64,000 bases of DNA from Flavobacteriales bacterium (GTDB lineage Bacteria; Bacteroidota; Bacteroidia; CAIKAF01): the NCBI GenBank assembly GCA_025451235.1, contig JANWKT010000024.1, positions 124,001 to 188,000 on the forward strand, read 5' to 3'. The translations under genes and the position numbers were made by a program. The notes beneath the pieces were generated by a model, which was given only the letters and a program-made list of their open reading frames with translations, had not been told where the DNA came from and made no database searches. Position 1 is the stretch's first letter, and the number at the start of each line of letters is the position of its first letter. Below are positions 50,746 to 60,198 of the stretch, in pieces.

Positions 50746-52189
50746 GAGATACCGGTTTTGATTTGCTCACAAGGTCAGCCACAACGATCATGGCCATGCT
50801 ACCAAAAACAAGGCTTGCCATTTTAACCTGGTCAATAAAAGAGTTCACCAATCCATGGACAAAAAAAGTAATGAATCCCAATAAAGCTGCCAGCACCATA
50901 TTTTTTACAAAAGGATCTTTCGAACGGTGGTATGCCCTGATACCGAATCCAATGGTAGCAATGATCCAGATGAGATAAGAAATAAATCCTGGGAATCCGG
51001 TTTCGGAAAGATAAGTAAGCGGTTCGGAATGGGCATTCCCCCGGTCACCTGCCATGGTACTGATATGGGTCATTTCGTAAACGGATTGATAAGGGCCATA
51101 GGCATATTGGTAGGTTCCCGGACCAAAGCCCGTAAGGGGTCTGTCTTGGTACATCCGAATGGCTGATAACCATCGATTGATCCTTTCCAGGTTAGAAGCA
51201 TCTGAATTAAGATTGCTTACCGACATGATATGCTCTTTTATTTCACCATTGTTGCTGATATTTTCATTTTCCAACGCCATTTTATACAAAGGTTCACGAA
51301 ATTGGAAGAATAAGATGACCAAGGATACCATCACCAACATAAAATGCCAGAAGCGAAGGTGCAGTTTCAAAAAGATGAACATGAGCAGGCTCGCAACCAA
51401 ACTTAACCAAGCTGCCCGTGAAAATGTCAATATTTCGGCAATCAGCAGTAGAAAAAATAAACACCATAAGAAAACAACGGTAGCCTTTGAAAAATTGAAA
51501 GACCTGGCCTTCACAGCAAAGATCAATGCAAATGGTAATACGTATGCTATGCAGGCTCCAAATACGGTATGGTCACTATAAAAAGGTTTGGATAGTTCAA
51601 AAACAGTTCTTGGATCGAAATGATAAGCGGAATGATGATAAGAGGTGACCAGGATAGGAATGATCAATCCCAACGAGTATAAGTAGAAAAATTTGAGCAT
51701 GTTCTCTTTTTTTACCATCCACTGGGCTGTAAGTAAATAAAAGACCAATAAAAATAAAAAACGGGCCATTGATCTTTTAGCAGAATAGAAATGCATATCG
51801 CTGAAAAGGGTAGCAACGAGCATCCATGCTAGATCCAGCAACATGAGTAGAGCAATGGGGTGAAATAATATTTTTTTAAAATAGACCGGTTTAGATATGC
51901 CGAGAATGATGGCAACTGCGGCTAACAGGAGTATCATTAATTCGGAAGGAGCGGACATATTTGATCCAGGCAACAAGCTAGAATTGATCGACAACGGAAT
52001 AAAAAATATACAGAGTGAATAGAACAAGTCCTTTTTAAAGATTAAGAGATAAATCCCTATGGCCCCAAAAAAAGAAAAGATGGCATAATCTGTAAATGTA
52101 TGGTCATTCAGAATGATACGCATACAAAGCAATGCCACAAAAGAGATGGGTAAAAACCACCAAAATCTTTTGAGATAAATACTGTTCAT
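50723..52189 (-). CDS. O-antigen ligase/polymerase-like membrane protein
   Basis: About 11 TM segments; RWLSAIRMYQDRPLTGFGPGTYQYAY...GNAHSEPLTYLSETGFPGFISYL (Wzy_C-like). Confidence 0.88.
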   Translation of the reverse strand: MNSIYLKRFWWFLPISFVALLCMRIILNDHTFTDYAIFSFFGAIGIYLLIFKKDLFYSLCIFFIPLSINSSLLPGSNMSAPSELMILLLAAVAIILGISKPVYFKKILFHPIALLMLLDLAWMLVATLFSDMHFYSAKRSMARFLFLLVFYLLTAQWMVKKENMLKFFYLYSLGLIIPILVTSYHHSAYHFDPRTVFELSKPFYSDHTVFGACIAYVLPFALIFAVKARSFNFSKATVVFLWCLFFLLLIAEILTFSRAAWLSLVASLLMFIFLKLHLRFWHFMLVMVSLVILFFQFREPLYKMALENENISNNGEIKEHIMSVSNLNSDASNLERINRWLSAIRMYQDRPLTGFGPGTYQYAYGPYQSVYEMTHISTMAGDRGNAHSEPLTYLSETGFPGFISYLIWIIATIGFGIRAYHRSKDPFVKNMVLAALLGFITFFVHGLVNSFIDQVKMASLVFGSMAMIVVADLVSKSKPVSHETQEGH

Positions 52190-53140
52190 TTAACTCTTTA
52201 AAGATTTGATTAAATTGCTGAAACGATCACGAACAATTACAAATAGAATAATAAAGATAAAAGAGCTCATAAAAGCGACCACAGCATTGAATACAAAAGA
52301 AGGAGAGATCCTTTTATAATTAGGAATGGCTTTGTTCACCACAAATACTTTAGAAAACGGTTTTTCAATCAATCTCTTGGCTTTGTGATAGTCTCCCTTG
52401 AGGTTGGTTAATTTTTCTCTTTCAAAAACATAATTCTCTACTAGGTTTTCCATTTCAAGATCACTCACGAAGGGAGTGGGATCGTAGTATTGGGTCTTTG
52501 TAATTTCCAGTAAATGATTATATAGAATATTGTTCGGATCCGAAGCTTCTTTTTTATTATAGATGACCTTCTTGAGACTATCTACCAATATTTCCTGACT
52601 TAGATATTGTTCTTCTGCGTACTTAAACGCAGATAACTGGTTATTCCTGATAATCTTTATTCTTAATACGTCTACTAATTCAACAATGCTGTTAACCACG
52701 TTGGCGGATAATTCAGCGCTCTTCATCTTCGCACTTACCACCACGGAATAATACCTGGTTTTAGTAAAGCTAACATCCTGATCAAATTTTCTCTCCAGCT
52801 TTTGTTTCCAGCTTTTTTCTGATCTGTCAATTTCGTAGTAATTTTCGAGGTTATACATTTGAATGATGGTATCGCTGATCTGTTGGGATTCCAATAATTG
52901 CATTAACTGATCAGCATCCAAGCTATTACCGAAACGTGGGTCTTCTAAAATATTCAACCCTAAATTGGAGTTAGGCGGAAATATAACTGAGTAGGCATAA
53001 TACTTTTTTGGCAAACAAAAAGTGATACCAATTCCGATGGCTAAACATACTATGGTAAAAATGGTGATCAGTAAAATATTCTTAAATAGAAGCTTTAGTA
53101 GCTTTATTGAAGAGGCCCTTTCATCAGCAAATAAGTCCAT
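52190..53140 (-). CDS. Wzz-like chain-length determinant/polysaccharide export regulator
   Basis: Two terminal TM segments flanking a coiled-coil-rich periplasmic region; KKYYAYSVIFPPNSNLGL...IPNYKRISPSFVFNAVVAFMSSFIFIILFVIVRDR. Confidence 0.82.
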   Translation of the reverse strand: MDLFADERASSIKLLKLLFKNILLITIFTIVCLAIGIGITFCLPKKYYAYSVIFPPNSNLGLNILEDPRFGNSLDADQLMQLLESQQISDTIIQMYNLENYYEIDRSEKSWKQKLERKFDQDVSFTKTRYYSVVVSAKMKSAELSANVVNSIVELVDVLRIKIIRNNQLSAFKYAEEQYLSQEILVDSLKKVIYNKKEASDPNNILYNHLLEITKTQYYDPTPFVSDLEMENLVENYVFEREKLTNLKGDYHKAKRLIEKPFSKVFVVNKAIPNYKRISPSFVFNAVVAFMSSFIFIILFVIVRDRFSNLIKSLKS

Positions 53141-53200
53141 TTGAATCGTTTATTTTGTAAATATAAAAAAGAAGTGAGTATATCGACTGTGTATAAAATA

Positions 53201-53230
53201 AAAAAGACCATCAAATGATGGTCTTTTTTA
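53201..53230 (-). terminator. Terminator downstream of tRNA-His (symmetrical stem)
   Basis: aaaaagaccatca-aa-tgatggtcttttttat. Confidence 0.8.
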
Positions 53231-53238
53231 TTTCGAAG

Positions 53239-53313
53239 GGAGAATGATGGGAATTGAACCCACGACCCCCAGAACCACAATCTGGTGCTCTAACCAACTG
53301 AGCTACACTCTCC
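53239..53313 (-). tRNA. tRNA-His (anticodon GTG)
   Basis: Reverse strand: G-GAGAGTG-TA-GCTC-AGTTGGTTA-GAGC-A-CCAGA-TTGTGGT-TCTGG-GGGTC-GTGGG-TTCAATT-CCCAT-CATTCTC-C; extra G-1 opposite C73 fits tRNA-His. Confidence 0.97.
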
Positions 53314-53340
53314 GTAATTGGATCGCAAAAATACTTATAT

Positions 53341-54537
53341 TTGGTGAATATTCAAAAAAATAAATTCTCGTTGAAAAAGCCGCTGCACATCTTATTCCTG
53401 GCCAGATGGTATCCCCATAAATTCGATAAAATGTACGGACTTTTTGTTAGGAGACATGCAGAAGCGGCAGCATTGAAACACCAGGTAAGTGTGATCTACG
53501 TGCATGCCTGTAAAGAACTTGAATCAAAAAGTGTAGTGGAAATCAAGAAGGGGTATATTAACGAATATTATTACTATTACCAGACAGCAAAAACCGGCAT
53601 CGGTTTATTGAACTCTATTTTGAACATTTATAGGTTCCTTCGTGGACATTGGGTCCTCAGCAGGAAAATAAGCCCACCTAACCTGATCCATGTGCATATC
53701 CTTACCCGTTTAGGTATTATCGCCTATTTCGTGCATAAATGGAAGCATATTCCCTTTGTAATTACAGAGCACTGGAGCAGATATCAGCAGGGTAACCGAG
53801 GATTTGAGGGATTTTGGAGAAAATACCTCACCCGCCTGGTAACCGCAAATGCCAGTGCCCTTACCACGGTTACGATGAATCTGAAAGACGCCATGGAAAT
53901 GCATAGGGTTAAAAATAATAACCATCATATTTTAAATAATGTGGTTGACATTAAAGTCTTTTTTCCTGAAAACCGGGCTTATAAAAAAGCCGAGACCAAA
54001 AAACTGGTCCACGTTTCCTGTTTTGATGATGAACCCAAAAACATTTCAGGATTATTGGATTGTATAAAAGAGCTGGCTGATAAACGGGAGGACTTTACCA
54101 TTGAAATGATAGGGACTGGAAAAGATTTTGACAAAATCGTCAGCAGGTCAAAAGAATTGGGTCTTTACGGCACCCGGATGGTCTTTACTGGTGAGTTGGA
54201 AGGTCAAGAGTTGGGAGAAAAAATGCGTTCGGCGGATGTCCTATTGCTTTTCAGTAATTATGAAAACATGCCGGTAGTGATCAATGAAGCCTTTTGCTGC
54301 GGGGTTCCGGTAATTTCTACGGATGTAGGTGGGATCAAGGAATTTGTTCACCCGAACAATGGTAAACTGGTCCCTAAAGGAGATAAAAAAAAATTTGTAC
54401 ATGAGCTAAATGAAATGCTTGATCATTTGGAGAAGTATGATCAGAAAGAAATCAGTGAAACCGCTAAAAAAATGTTTTCCGTTTCATCGGTATCAGAAAA
54501 ACTAGATGAAATTTATACCAAGACCACCTATACCTAA
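53341..54537 (+). CDS. Glycosyltransferase family 4
   Basis: FLARWYPHKFDKMYGLFVRRHAEAAA; HVSCFDDEPKNISGLLDCIKEL; DVLLLFSNYENMPVVINEAFCCGVPVISTDVGGIKEFV. TTG (or GTG at 53344) start. Confidence 0.93.
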   Translation: MVNIQKNKFSLKKPLHILFLARWYPHKFDKMYGLFVRRHAEAAALKHQVSVIYVHACKELESKSVVEIKKGYINEYYYYYQTAKTGIGLLNSILNIYRFLRGHWVLSRKISPPNLIHVHILTRLGIIAYFVHKWKHIPFVITEHWSRYQQGNRGFEGFWRKYLTRLVTANASALTTVTMNLKDAMEMHRVKNNNHHILNNVVDIKVFFPENRAYKKAETKKLVHVSCFDDEPKNISGLLDCIKELADKREDFTIEMIGTGKDFDKIVSRSKELGLYGTRMVFTGELEGQELGEKMRSADVLLLFSNYENMPVVINEAFCCGVPVISTDVGGIKEFVHPNNGKLVPKGDKKKFVHELNEMLDHLEKYDQKEISETAKKMFSVSSVSEKLDEIYTKTTYT

Positions 54538-56142
54538 ATGGATAAACCCATCTATAACTTTGGAATCCTAGCAAATGGGATGTATCTATATCCCTGGCAG
54601 AAAAAAGTGATCACTCACTTATTGGATACAGATATGGCAAGTTGTGAGCTGTTCATCATCAGAAAAACGGAAGAAAAGAGCTCCCCCAAAAGTGCACTTT
54701 CCAAATTATTGACTCCTGGTTTGCTCTTCGAGCAGTATAAAAAAGCAAAACTGAATACGAGCATTTATCGGCCCCTACCATTCTCGCTTGCTAATGAAAA
54801 AACGATCTTCATTACACCTATTCAACATGGAAAGTTCGGTGAAGGTTTTACCGAAGAGGATGTGGAAAGGGTCAAATCTGTTCAATTGGATTTTATCATT
54901 CGTTTTGGGTTCGGTATTTTAAAAGGAGATATATTGTCTGCGGCTAAATGGGGAATTTGGTCATTTCACCATGGTGACGAACAGGTTTTACGGGGAGGCC
55001 CACCCGGGTTTTGGGAAATATTCAAAAGTCATCGAAAACAAGGAGTGATCTTACAAAGACTTACTGAAAAACTAGACGCAGGAAAGATCATTTTAAAAAG
55101 AGAATATTTAGTTGTTCCACATAGTTACAAAGAAAACGTTACAAAACTATTGGTGGAAAGTGTCGATATGCCGGCCCAGGCTTTAAGAATGATCTCAAAC
55201 TCAATCGTCGATCCACATTCTTTCGAAGAGGTAAAAACGAGTGCACCGATTTTTAAGTACCCCACCAACTTTCAATTTTTAAGATTTCAATGGAAAGTAT
55301 TCATGAACAGGATCCGGTTGAAATGGAAGGTCTTATTTAAGCAGGAGAACTGGATATTGGGATATAGAACCTCCCCACAAGAAAAATACCGATATATTGC
55401 TCCCAAACGTGGTGGGGAATACTATGCAGATCCTTTCGTATTTGTGAATAACAATAAAACTTATATCGTCGCCGAGCATTATTCGTATAGAACAAAAAAA
55501 GGAAGTATTGTTCTGATTGAACCTGGTATGAACCAATCAACAACCCTCCTAGAAAAAAATACGCATCTCGCCTATCCATTTATATTTCATGAGGGCAATG
55601 AGATTTATATGTTGCCCGAAGAAGCCTATACCGGAAAGCTCCATTTGTACAAGTGGAACGGAGAAACGAAAAAGTTCCATCTTCTCCAATCCATTTTGGA
55701 TCTTCCCGCAGTAGATGCCAGTCTTTTAAAGCATGAGGGAAAATATTATTTGTTTACCGGCTTAAAAGGTCAATTGACCAATGAAAAACTATTTATTTAC
55801 TATGCCGACAAGTTGGAAGGACCTTACCTCCCCCATACTTCTAATCCCGTAAAGGTAAGCCCTGAGGGATCCAGAATGGCAGGAGGATTTATAATAGAAA
55901 ATAACCAACTTATCCGACCTTCTCAATGTTCAGTAAAATATTATGGGGAAAAAGTAGTTTTTCAAAAAATAGTGCAGCTAAGTCCAACCGTTTATCAAGA
56001 AGAATTTTATTCGGAACTGAAACCTATGGAGTATGCACCTTTTAAATGCGGTTTGCATACCTACAATAAAAAGGATCATTTCGAGGTGATCGACCTGAAG
56101 ACCATGCGGTCGGGTTTTATTGCTTTGAAAGCACAGATATAA
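54538..56142 (+). CDS. Fusion of N-terminal formyltransferase-like domain and C-terminal GINT-like beta-propeller domain
   Basis: Formyltransferase-like: LDFIIRFGFGILKGDILSAAKWGIWSFHHGDEQVLRGGPPGFWEIFKS...LDAGKIIL. C-terminus: YYADPFVFVNNNKTYIVAEHYSYRTKKGSIVLIE...YPFIFHEGNEIYMLPEEAYTGKLHLYKW...DASLLKHEGKYYLFTG. Confidence 0.8.
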   Translation: MDKPIYNFGILANGMYLYPWQKKVITHLLDTDMASCELFIIRKTEEKSSPKSALSKLLTPGLLFEQYKKAKLNTSIYRPLPFSLANEKTIFITPIQHGKFGEGFTEEDVERVKSVQLDFIIRFGFGILKGDILSAAKWGIWSFHHGDEQVLRGGPPGFWEIFKSHRKQGVILQRLTEKLDAGKIILKREYLVVPHSYKENVTKLLVESVDMPAQALRMISNSIVDPHSFEEVKTSAPIFKYPTNFQFLRFQWKVFMNRIRLKWKVLFKQENWILGYRTSPQEKYRYIAPKRGGEYYADPFVFVNNNKTYIVAEHYSYRTKKGSIVLIEPGMNQSTTLLEKNTHLAYPFIFHEGNEIYMLPEEAYTGKLHLYKWNGETKKFHLLQSILDLPAVDASLLKHEGKYYLFTGLKGQLTNEKLFIYYADKLEGPYLPHTSNPVKVSPEGSRMAGGFIIENNQLIRPSQCSVKYYGEKVVFQKIVQLSPTVYQEEFYSELKPMEYAPFKCGLHTYNKKDHFEVIDLKTMRSGFIALKAQI

Positions 56143-57404
56143 TGGGATACAAGACCAACATAGCTACTTCTTTAGCCACCAAATTGGTAGGTTCCTTTAT
56201 AACATTGGGTATTTCTGTAATCACCGCCAGAGAGCTGGGAACTGAAAAGTTGGGAGAGATCAGTCTGGTGGTTTTAGCAGTTTCGATCGCCATGCTGATC
56301 AGCGGTATTTTAAGTGGCCCTGCCCTGGTTTATTTTACTCCCCGTAAAAGCATCAAACATTTACTGGTGCCCGCTTATATTGCGAATATATTTTGCTCGG
56401 TATTGGTATGTGGTGTACTGGCAGCCTTTGATCTCTTCAACAGCGAATATCTTCTATATGCTATTTTGATCAGTCTATTCCAGGGAATATTCAGTACTCA
56501 TTTTTATGTTCTGCTTGGATTGGAAAAACTGATGGCTTATAATTTTATAGGTATCATACAAGCAGCCATTGCTATAGGTGGAATTGCTATTATGATCTAT
56601 GTGCTCAAGATCCGCGATGTGGAGTCCTATTTTATTGGTCAGGCCATTTCTTATTTTATTGGATTCCTGATCACCATTCCTTTTGTCCGGCAAAAAACGT
56701 ATTCGGACCCAAACTCCAGTTATGGGAATGTGATCAAAGACTTATTAGGTTATGGTTTGGTGATGCAAATAGCCAGTATATTCCAACAATTGAATTATCG
56801 GTTAAGCTATTATGTGATCCACTGGCAATTGGGAGATGCCAAACTGGGCATTTTTGCGCTTACCATGCAGATTGCCGAGGGGGTCTTACTCATTAGCCGA
56901 AGTATCTCGGTGGTATTGTTTTCAAAAATTGCCAACCTTACCGGTAAGGAAGATATTATTGACAAAACCAATACCACCTTAAAATTCACTTATATCTGTA
57001 CCCTCTTTTTACTGATCGGAATGTTGATACTCCCCGTTTCCTTTTATGAATATATTTTCAGCAAGGATTTTAGTGAGACTAAAATGGTTCTATGGTATAT
57101 ATCACCGGGCATACTGTTCCTTTCTATCCTTACTATTTTGAGTTCTTATTTCAGCTCGGTGGATAAGGTAAGGGTAAATGCCATTGGGAGTTTCGTAGGT
57201 CTGCTGGTAATCGGGATAACCGTTTGGCCATTAACCATGCTAATGGACCTGAAGGGAGGAGCGATTGCCAACGTGATCTCCTATTCAATTACTTTGCTGG
57301 TAAGCTTGGTATGTTATGTATGGATAGAAAAGATCCCTTTTATGTCGCTGTTAATCACTGGCAAGGATTTTAAGAGGTTCAGCAAATCTTTCGGATCCAA
57401 ATAA
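56142..57404 (+). CDS. Polysaccharide flippase (Wzx/MATE-like oligosaccharide translocase)
   Basis: 420 aa, about 12 TM segments; IATSLATKLVGSFITLGISVITARELGTEKLGEISLV. Confidence 0.88.
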   Translation: MGYKTNIATSLATKLVGSFITLGISVITARELGTEKLGEISLVVLAVSIAMLISGILSGPALVYFTPRKSIKHLLVPAYIANIFCSVLVCGVLAAFDLFNSEYLLYAILISLFQGIFSTHFYVLLGLEKLMAYNFIGIIQAAIAIGGIAIMIYVLKIRDVESYFIGQAISYFIGFLITIPFVRQKTYSDPNSSYGNVIKDLLGYGLVMQIASIFQQLNYRLSYYVIHWQLGDAKLGIFALTMQIAEGVLLISRSISVVLFSKIANLTGKEDIIDKTNTTLKFTYICTLFLLIGMLILPVSFYEYIFSKDFSETKMVLWYISPGILFLSILTILSSYFSSVDKVRVNAIGSFVGLLVIGITVWPLTMLMDLKGGAIANVISYSITLLVSLVCYVWIEKIPFMSLLITGKDFKRFSKSFGSK

Positions 57405-57422
57405 TATTTTGTATCTTTACTT

Positions 57423-57596
57423 ATGTTTTTCAAGAGGCTTTTATACTATCTGAATCCACTTACTCTTTTTAGAAAGGGAGAAAAGATCAATGGGCAAAAT
57501 GCCAATATCAAGATCATGCATGGTATTAACCGCATCTCGATCTTTATGTTCTTGATCTGTATCATTATTTTGATCATCCGGCTTATTAGAGGGTAG
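57423..57596 (+). CDS. 57-aa single-TM protein (possibly DUF6728)
   Basis: Own translation: MFFKRLLYYLNPLTLFRKGEKINGQNANIKIMHGINRISIFMFLICIIILIIRLIRG; below ORF-track cutoff. Family tag is from memory. Confidence 0.65.
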   Translation: MFFKRLLYYLNPLTLFRKGEKINGQNANIKIMHGINRISIFMFLICIIILIIRLIRG

Positions 57597-57626
57597 AATC
57601 GCGGCAAGCCGGCCGCCCCAAAAATG

Positions 57627-58898
57627 CTACTTTCCCCCTACTACAAGCTCCGTCAATAAATCCCTGGAGAAATATTTGTTCACCATCGACATAATATCAG
57701 CCGATGTTACCTTCATGACCTTCTCGATATGTTCTTTATAAAATTCTTTATTTAAATTCCGTAAAATGATCGTCTTTATTTTGTCGGATTGATTAAAAGG
57801 CCCATCAATCGACTTGATGAAATTACCGAGTATATAATTTTTTACCGTCATCAATTCTGCATCACTTGCCGGTTCTTTGCCCAATAACTCCATTTCCTTA
57901 TAGATCTCCGTTAAGGCAGGCTGAGTGGTATCTTTCCCCACTTCTGTTGCTATCATCCACATCCCATTCTTTTCAAAGGAAACCAACCCCGAACCAATTC
58001 CATAGGTATAACCTTTTTCCTCCCGAATATTTTTCATTAATCTTGAACCGAAATAACCACCTAATAAAGTATTGGACACCGATAAAGCAGAATAATCTTC
58101 ATGCTCAATGGTAATAATTGGACGGCCTATTCTAATAGCGGATTGAATCGCTCCGGGCTGTTCTATAAAATGCGAACCTGTTTGAGCCTGTGGGAAATTC
58201 GATAACGGAAACGAAATATTCTTACCGTTTAACTCCACGAAATTTTCGGCAATTTGTTTTTTCGAATCCTCACTCACCCTACCGGTTACAAAAACTACCG
58301 GTAACTGGGTCCGGTAAAATTCATGGTACCATGCTTCTATCTCATCACGAGTGATATTTTCAAAATCATTTAACTTTAAAGATTTTCCGTATGGATGATC
58401 CCCATATAACAAGCCGGTAAATTCGTTTCTACAAACAAATTCTACCTTTTTCAAGCTATCCTCGTAACGGGCCTTACGGTTCTTCAGATAAATATCGAAT
58501 TCCAATTGAGAATAATTGGATTGGGTGATCACATCCTTGAGCAATGGCATCAGTTTACCCAAATGTTTATCAGATGCAAACAGGGAAACCCCCGCATAAT
58601 CTCTGGAGGATTCTCGTTGAATATAAGCTCCATAAAAATCAAAAGCATCATTTACCTCTAAAGATGTTTTCTGATGGGTCCCTTCTCCCAGCAAATCGTT
58701 GGTAGAAGAAGATGTGAGATTCTTATGCTCGAAGATATTTCCCGCCTTATACAATGCATCTATTCTGCAAACATCCTGCTTGCCTCCTTGAATATAATAG
58801 ATCTCAATTCCATTAGATAAAACTTCTTTTTCCGGCTCGATCAGATCGAATGTATAATGATGCGAAATTTCGGGTTGTATGGTTCTGTTCATTTCCAT
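57627..58898 (-). CDS. M16 family peptidase-like protein lacking an evident HxxEH zinc motif
   Basis: M16-type fold sequence (GYFGSRLMKNIREEKGYTYGIGSGL) adjacent to a catalytic M16 gene. Confidence 0.88.
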   Translation of the reverse strand: MEMNRTIQPEISHHYTFDLIEPEKEVLSNGIEIYYIQGGKQDVCRIDALYKAGNIFEHKNLTSSSTNDLLGEGTHQKTSLEVNDAFDFYGAYIQRESSRDYAGVSLFASDKHLGKLMPLLKDVITQSNYSQLEFDIYLKNRKARYEDSLKKVEFVCRNEFTGLLYGDHPYGKSLKLNDFENITRDEIEAWYHEFYRTQLPVVFVTGRVSEDSKKQIAENFVELNGKNISFPLSNFPQAQTGSHFIEQPGAIQSAIRIGRPIITIEHEDYSALSVSNTLLGGYFGSRLMKNIREEKGYTYGIGSGLVSFEKNGMWMIATEVGKDTTQPALTEIYKEMELLGKEPASDAELMTVKNYILGNFIKSIDGPFNQSDKIKTIILRNLNKEFYKEHIEKVMKVTSADIMSMVNKYFSRDLLTELVVGGK

Positions 58899-60179
58899 CT
58901 ATTTTTTAGCGTGGTATTCCAATACGTTTGCATTCTCTCTTCTGAAGACATGTATGGAGACCCGTTGAATATCTTGTACCGTTACCTGGTTGTACTCTTC
59001 CAATTCTGTATTGATCATATCTGCATTCCCTAATAATTCACTGCTGGCCAATTTCATTGCAATCGTTAATACGTTCATCAATGCAAATTTCTCTCTGGTA
59101 TCCAGCTTATTCTTTACTTTTTGCAGTTCGTTTTCAGGTATGGGTTTTGATCTGAACTCCTCCAATACTTCCCATATAGCATTCTCCCCTTGCTGCATGG
59201 TAAATTTTTTATCTATTTTTCCACTTACCACCACCAGTCCCGGATCGATGCTCCCCATCACATAGGCGCCAATCTCAGTGAACATTTGTTTTTCCTTCAC
59301 CAGGGTCTGGTATAACCTACATGTATTTCCGCTGCTTAAAATATCCGTAATCAAGTCGTATGTCTTATAATCCGGATGGTTCCTATCAGGCATATGAAAA
59401 GCCAAGGTGATCATATCTGCAGGAACATCTCTTTCCACCACCATTCTTCTCTCCTCCGTCTGCGGGGGCTCCACGGGTAGATTTCTTGAGGGAATATCTC
59501 TTTTAGGTATGGGACCAAACCATTTTTCGGCCAATTCTTTTACCTGGGCAGCTGTTACATTGCCCGCTACTACAAGGTTTGCATTGTTGGGAGCATAATG
59601 CGTAAAAAAGAAATGCTTCACATCTTCCAGCGATGCATTTTCAATATGAGCAATTTCTTTACCAATGGTTGGCCACAAGTAAGGATGCTTTTTATATACA
59701 AGTGGACGCAAAAGCAACCATACATCACCATAAGGTTGGTTCAGGTACCGTTGCTTAAATTCTTCGATCACCACTTTTTTCTGTATGTCCAATTTTTCTT
59801 GCAGGAACGCAAGTTCCATCATACGGTCGCTTTCCAGCCAGAAACCGGTTTCAATATTCTGCGCTGGAACGGTGAGGTAGTAGTTGGTAATATCATTACT
59901 GGTAAAAGCATTGTTAGATCCTCCGGCGTTCTGGAGTGGACCGTCGTAGTTCGGAATGTTTTTAGAACCTTCGAACATGAGATGTTCGAACAGATGGGCA
60001 AATCCTGTCATGGTCTCTTCCTCGTCACGGGCACCCACATCATAAAGGATATTCATCACCGCCATTGGGGTGGTTTTGTCCTCGTGCACCAAAACCTTTA
60101 AACCATTTCCTAAAACAAATCTCTCGTAGTTGACCATAAAATTTTCAGCAATATTATTTCCGCAAAGTCCGGATGCCAT
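58899..60179 (-). CDS. M16 family zinc peptidase (catalytic subunit type)
   Basis: DVGARDEEETMTGFAHLFEHLMFEGSKN contains HLFEH; likely start MVNYERFVLGNGLKVLVHED (internal ATG). Confidence 0.93.
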   Translation of the reverse strand: MASGLCGNNIAENFMVNYERFVLGNGLKVLVHEDKTTPMAVMNILYDVGARDEEETMTGFAHLFEHLMFEGSKNIPNYDGPLQNAGGSNNAFTSNDITNYYLTVPAQNIETGFWLESDRMMELAFLQEKLDIQKKVVIEEFKQRYLNQPYGDVWLLLRPLVYKKHPYLWPTIGKEIAHIENASLEDVKHFFFTHYAPNNANLVVAGNVTAAQVKELAEKWFGPIPKRDIPSRNLPVEPPQTEERRMVVERDVPADMITLAFHMPDRNHPDYKTYDLITDILSSGNTCRLYQTLVKEKQMFTEIGAYVMGSIDPGLVVVSGKIDKKFTMQQGENAIWEVLEEFRSKPIPENELQKVKNKLDTREKFALMNVLTIAMKLASSELLGNADMINTELEEYNQVTVQDIQRVSIHVFRRENANVLEYHAKK

Positions 60180-60198
60180 ATATAGCCTCCATACCTTG

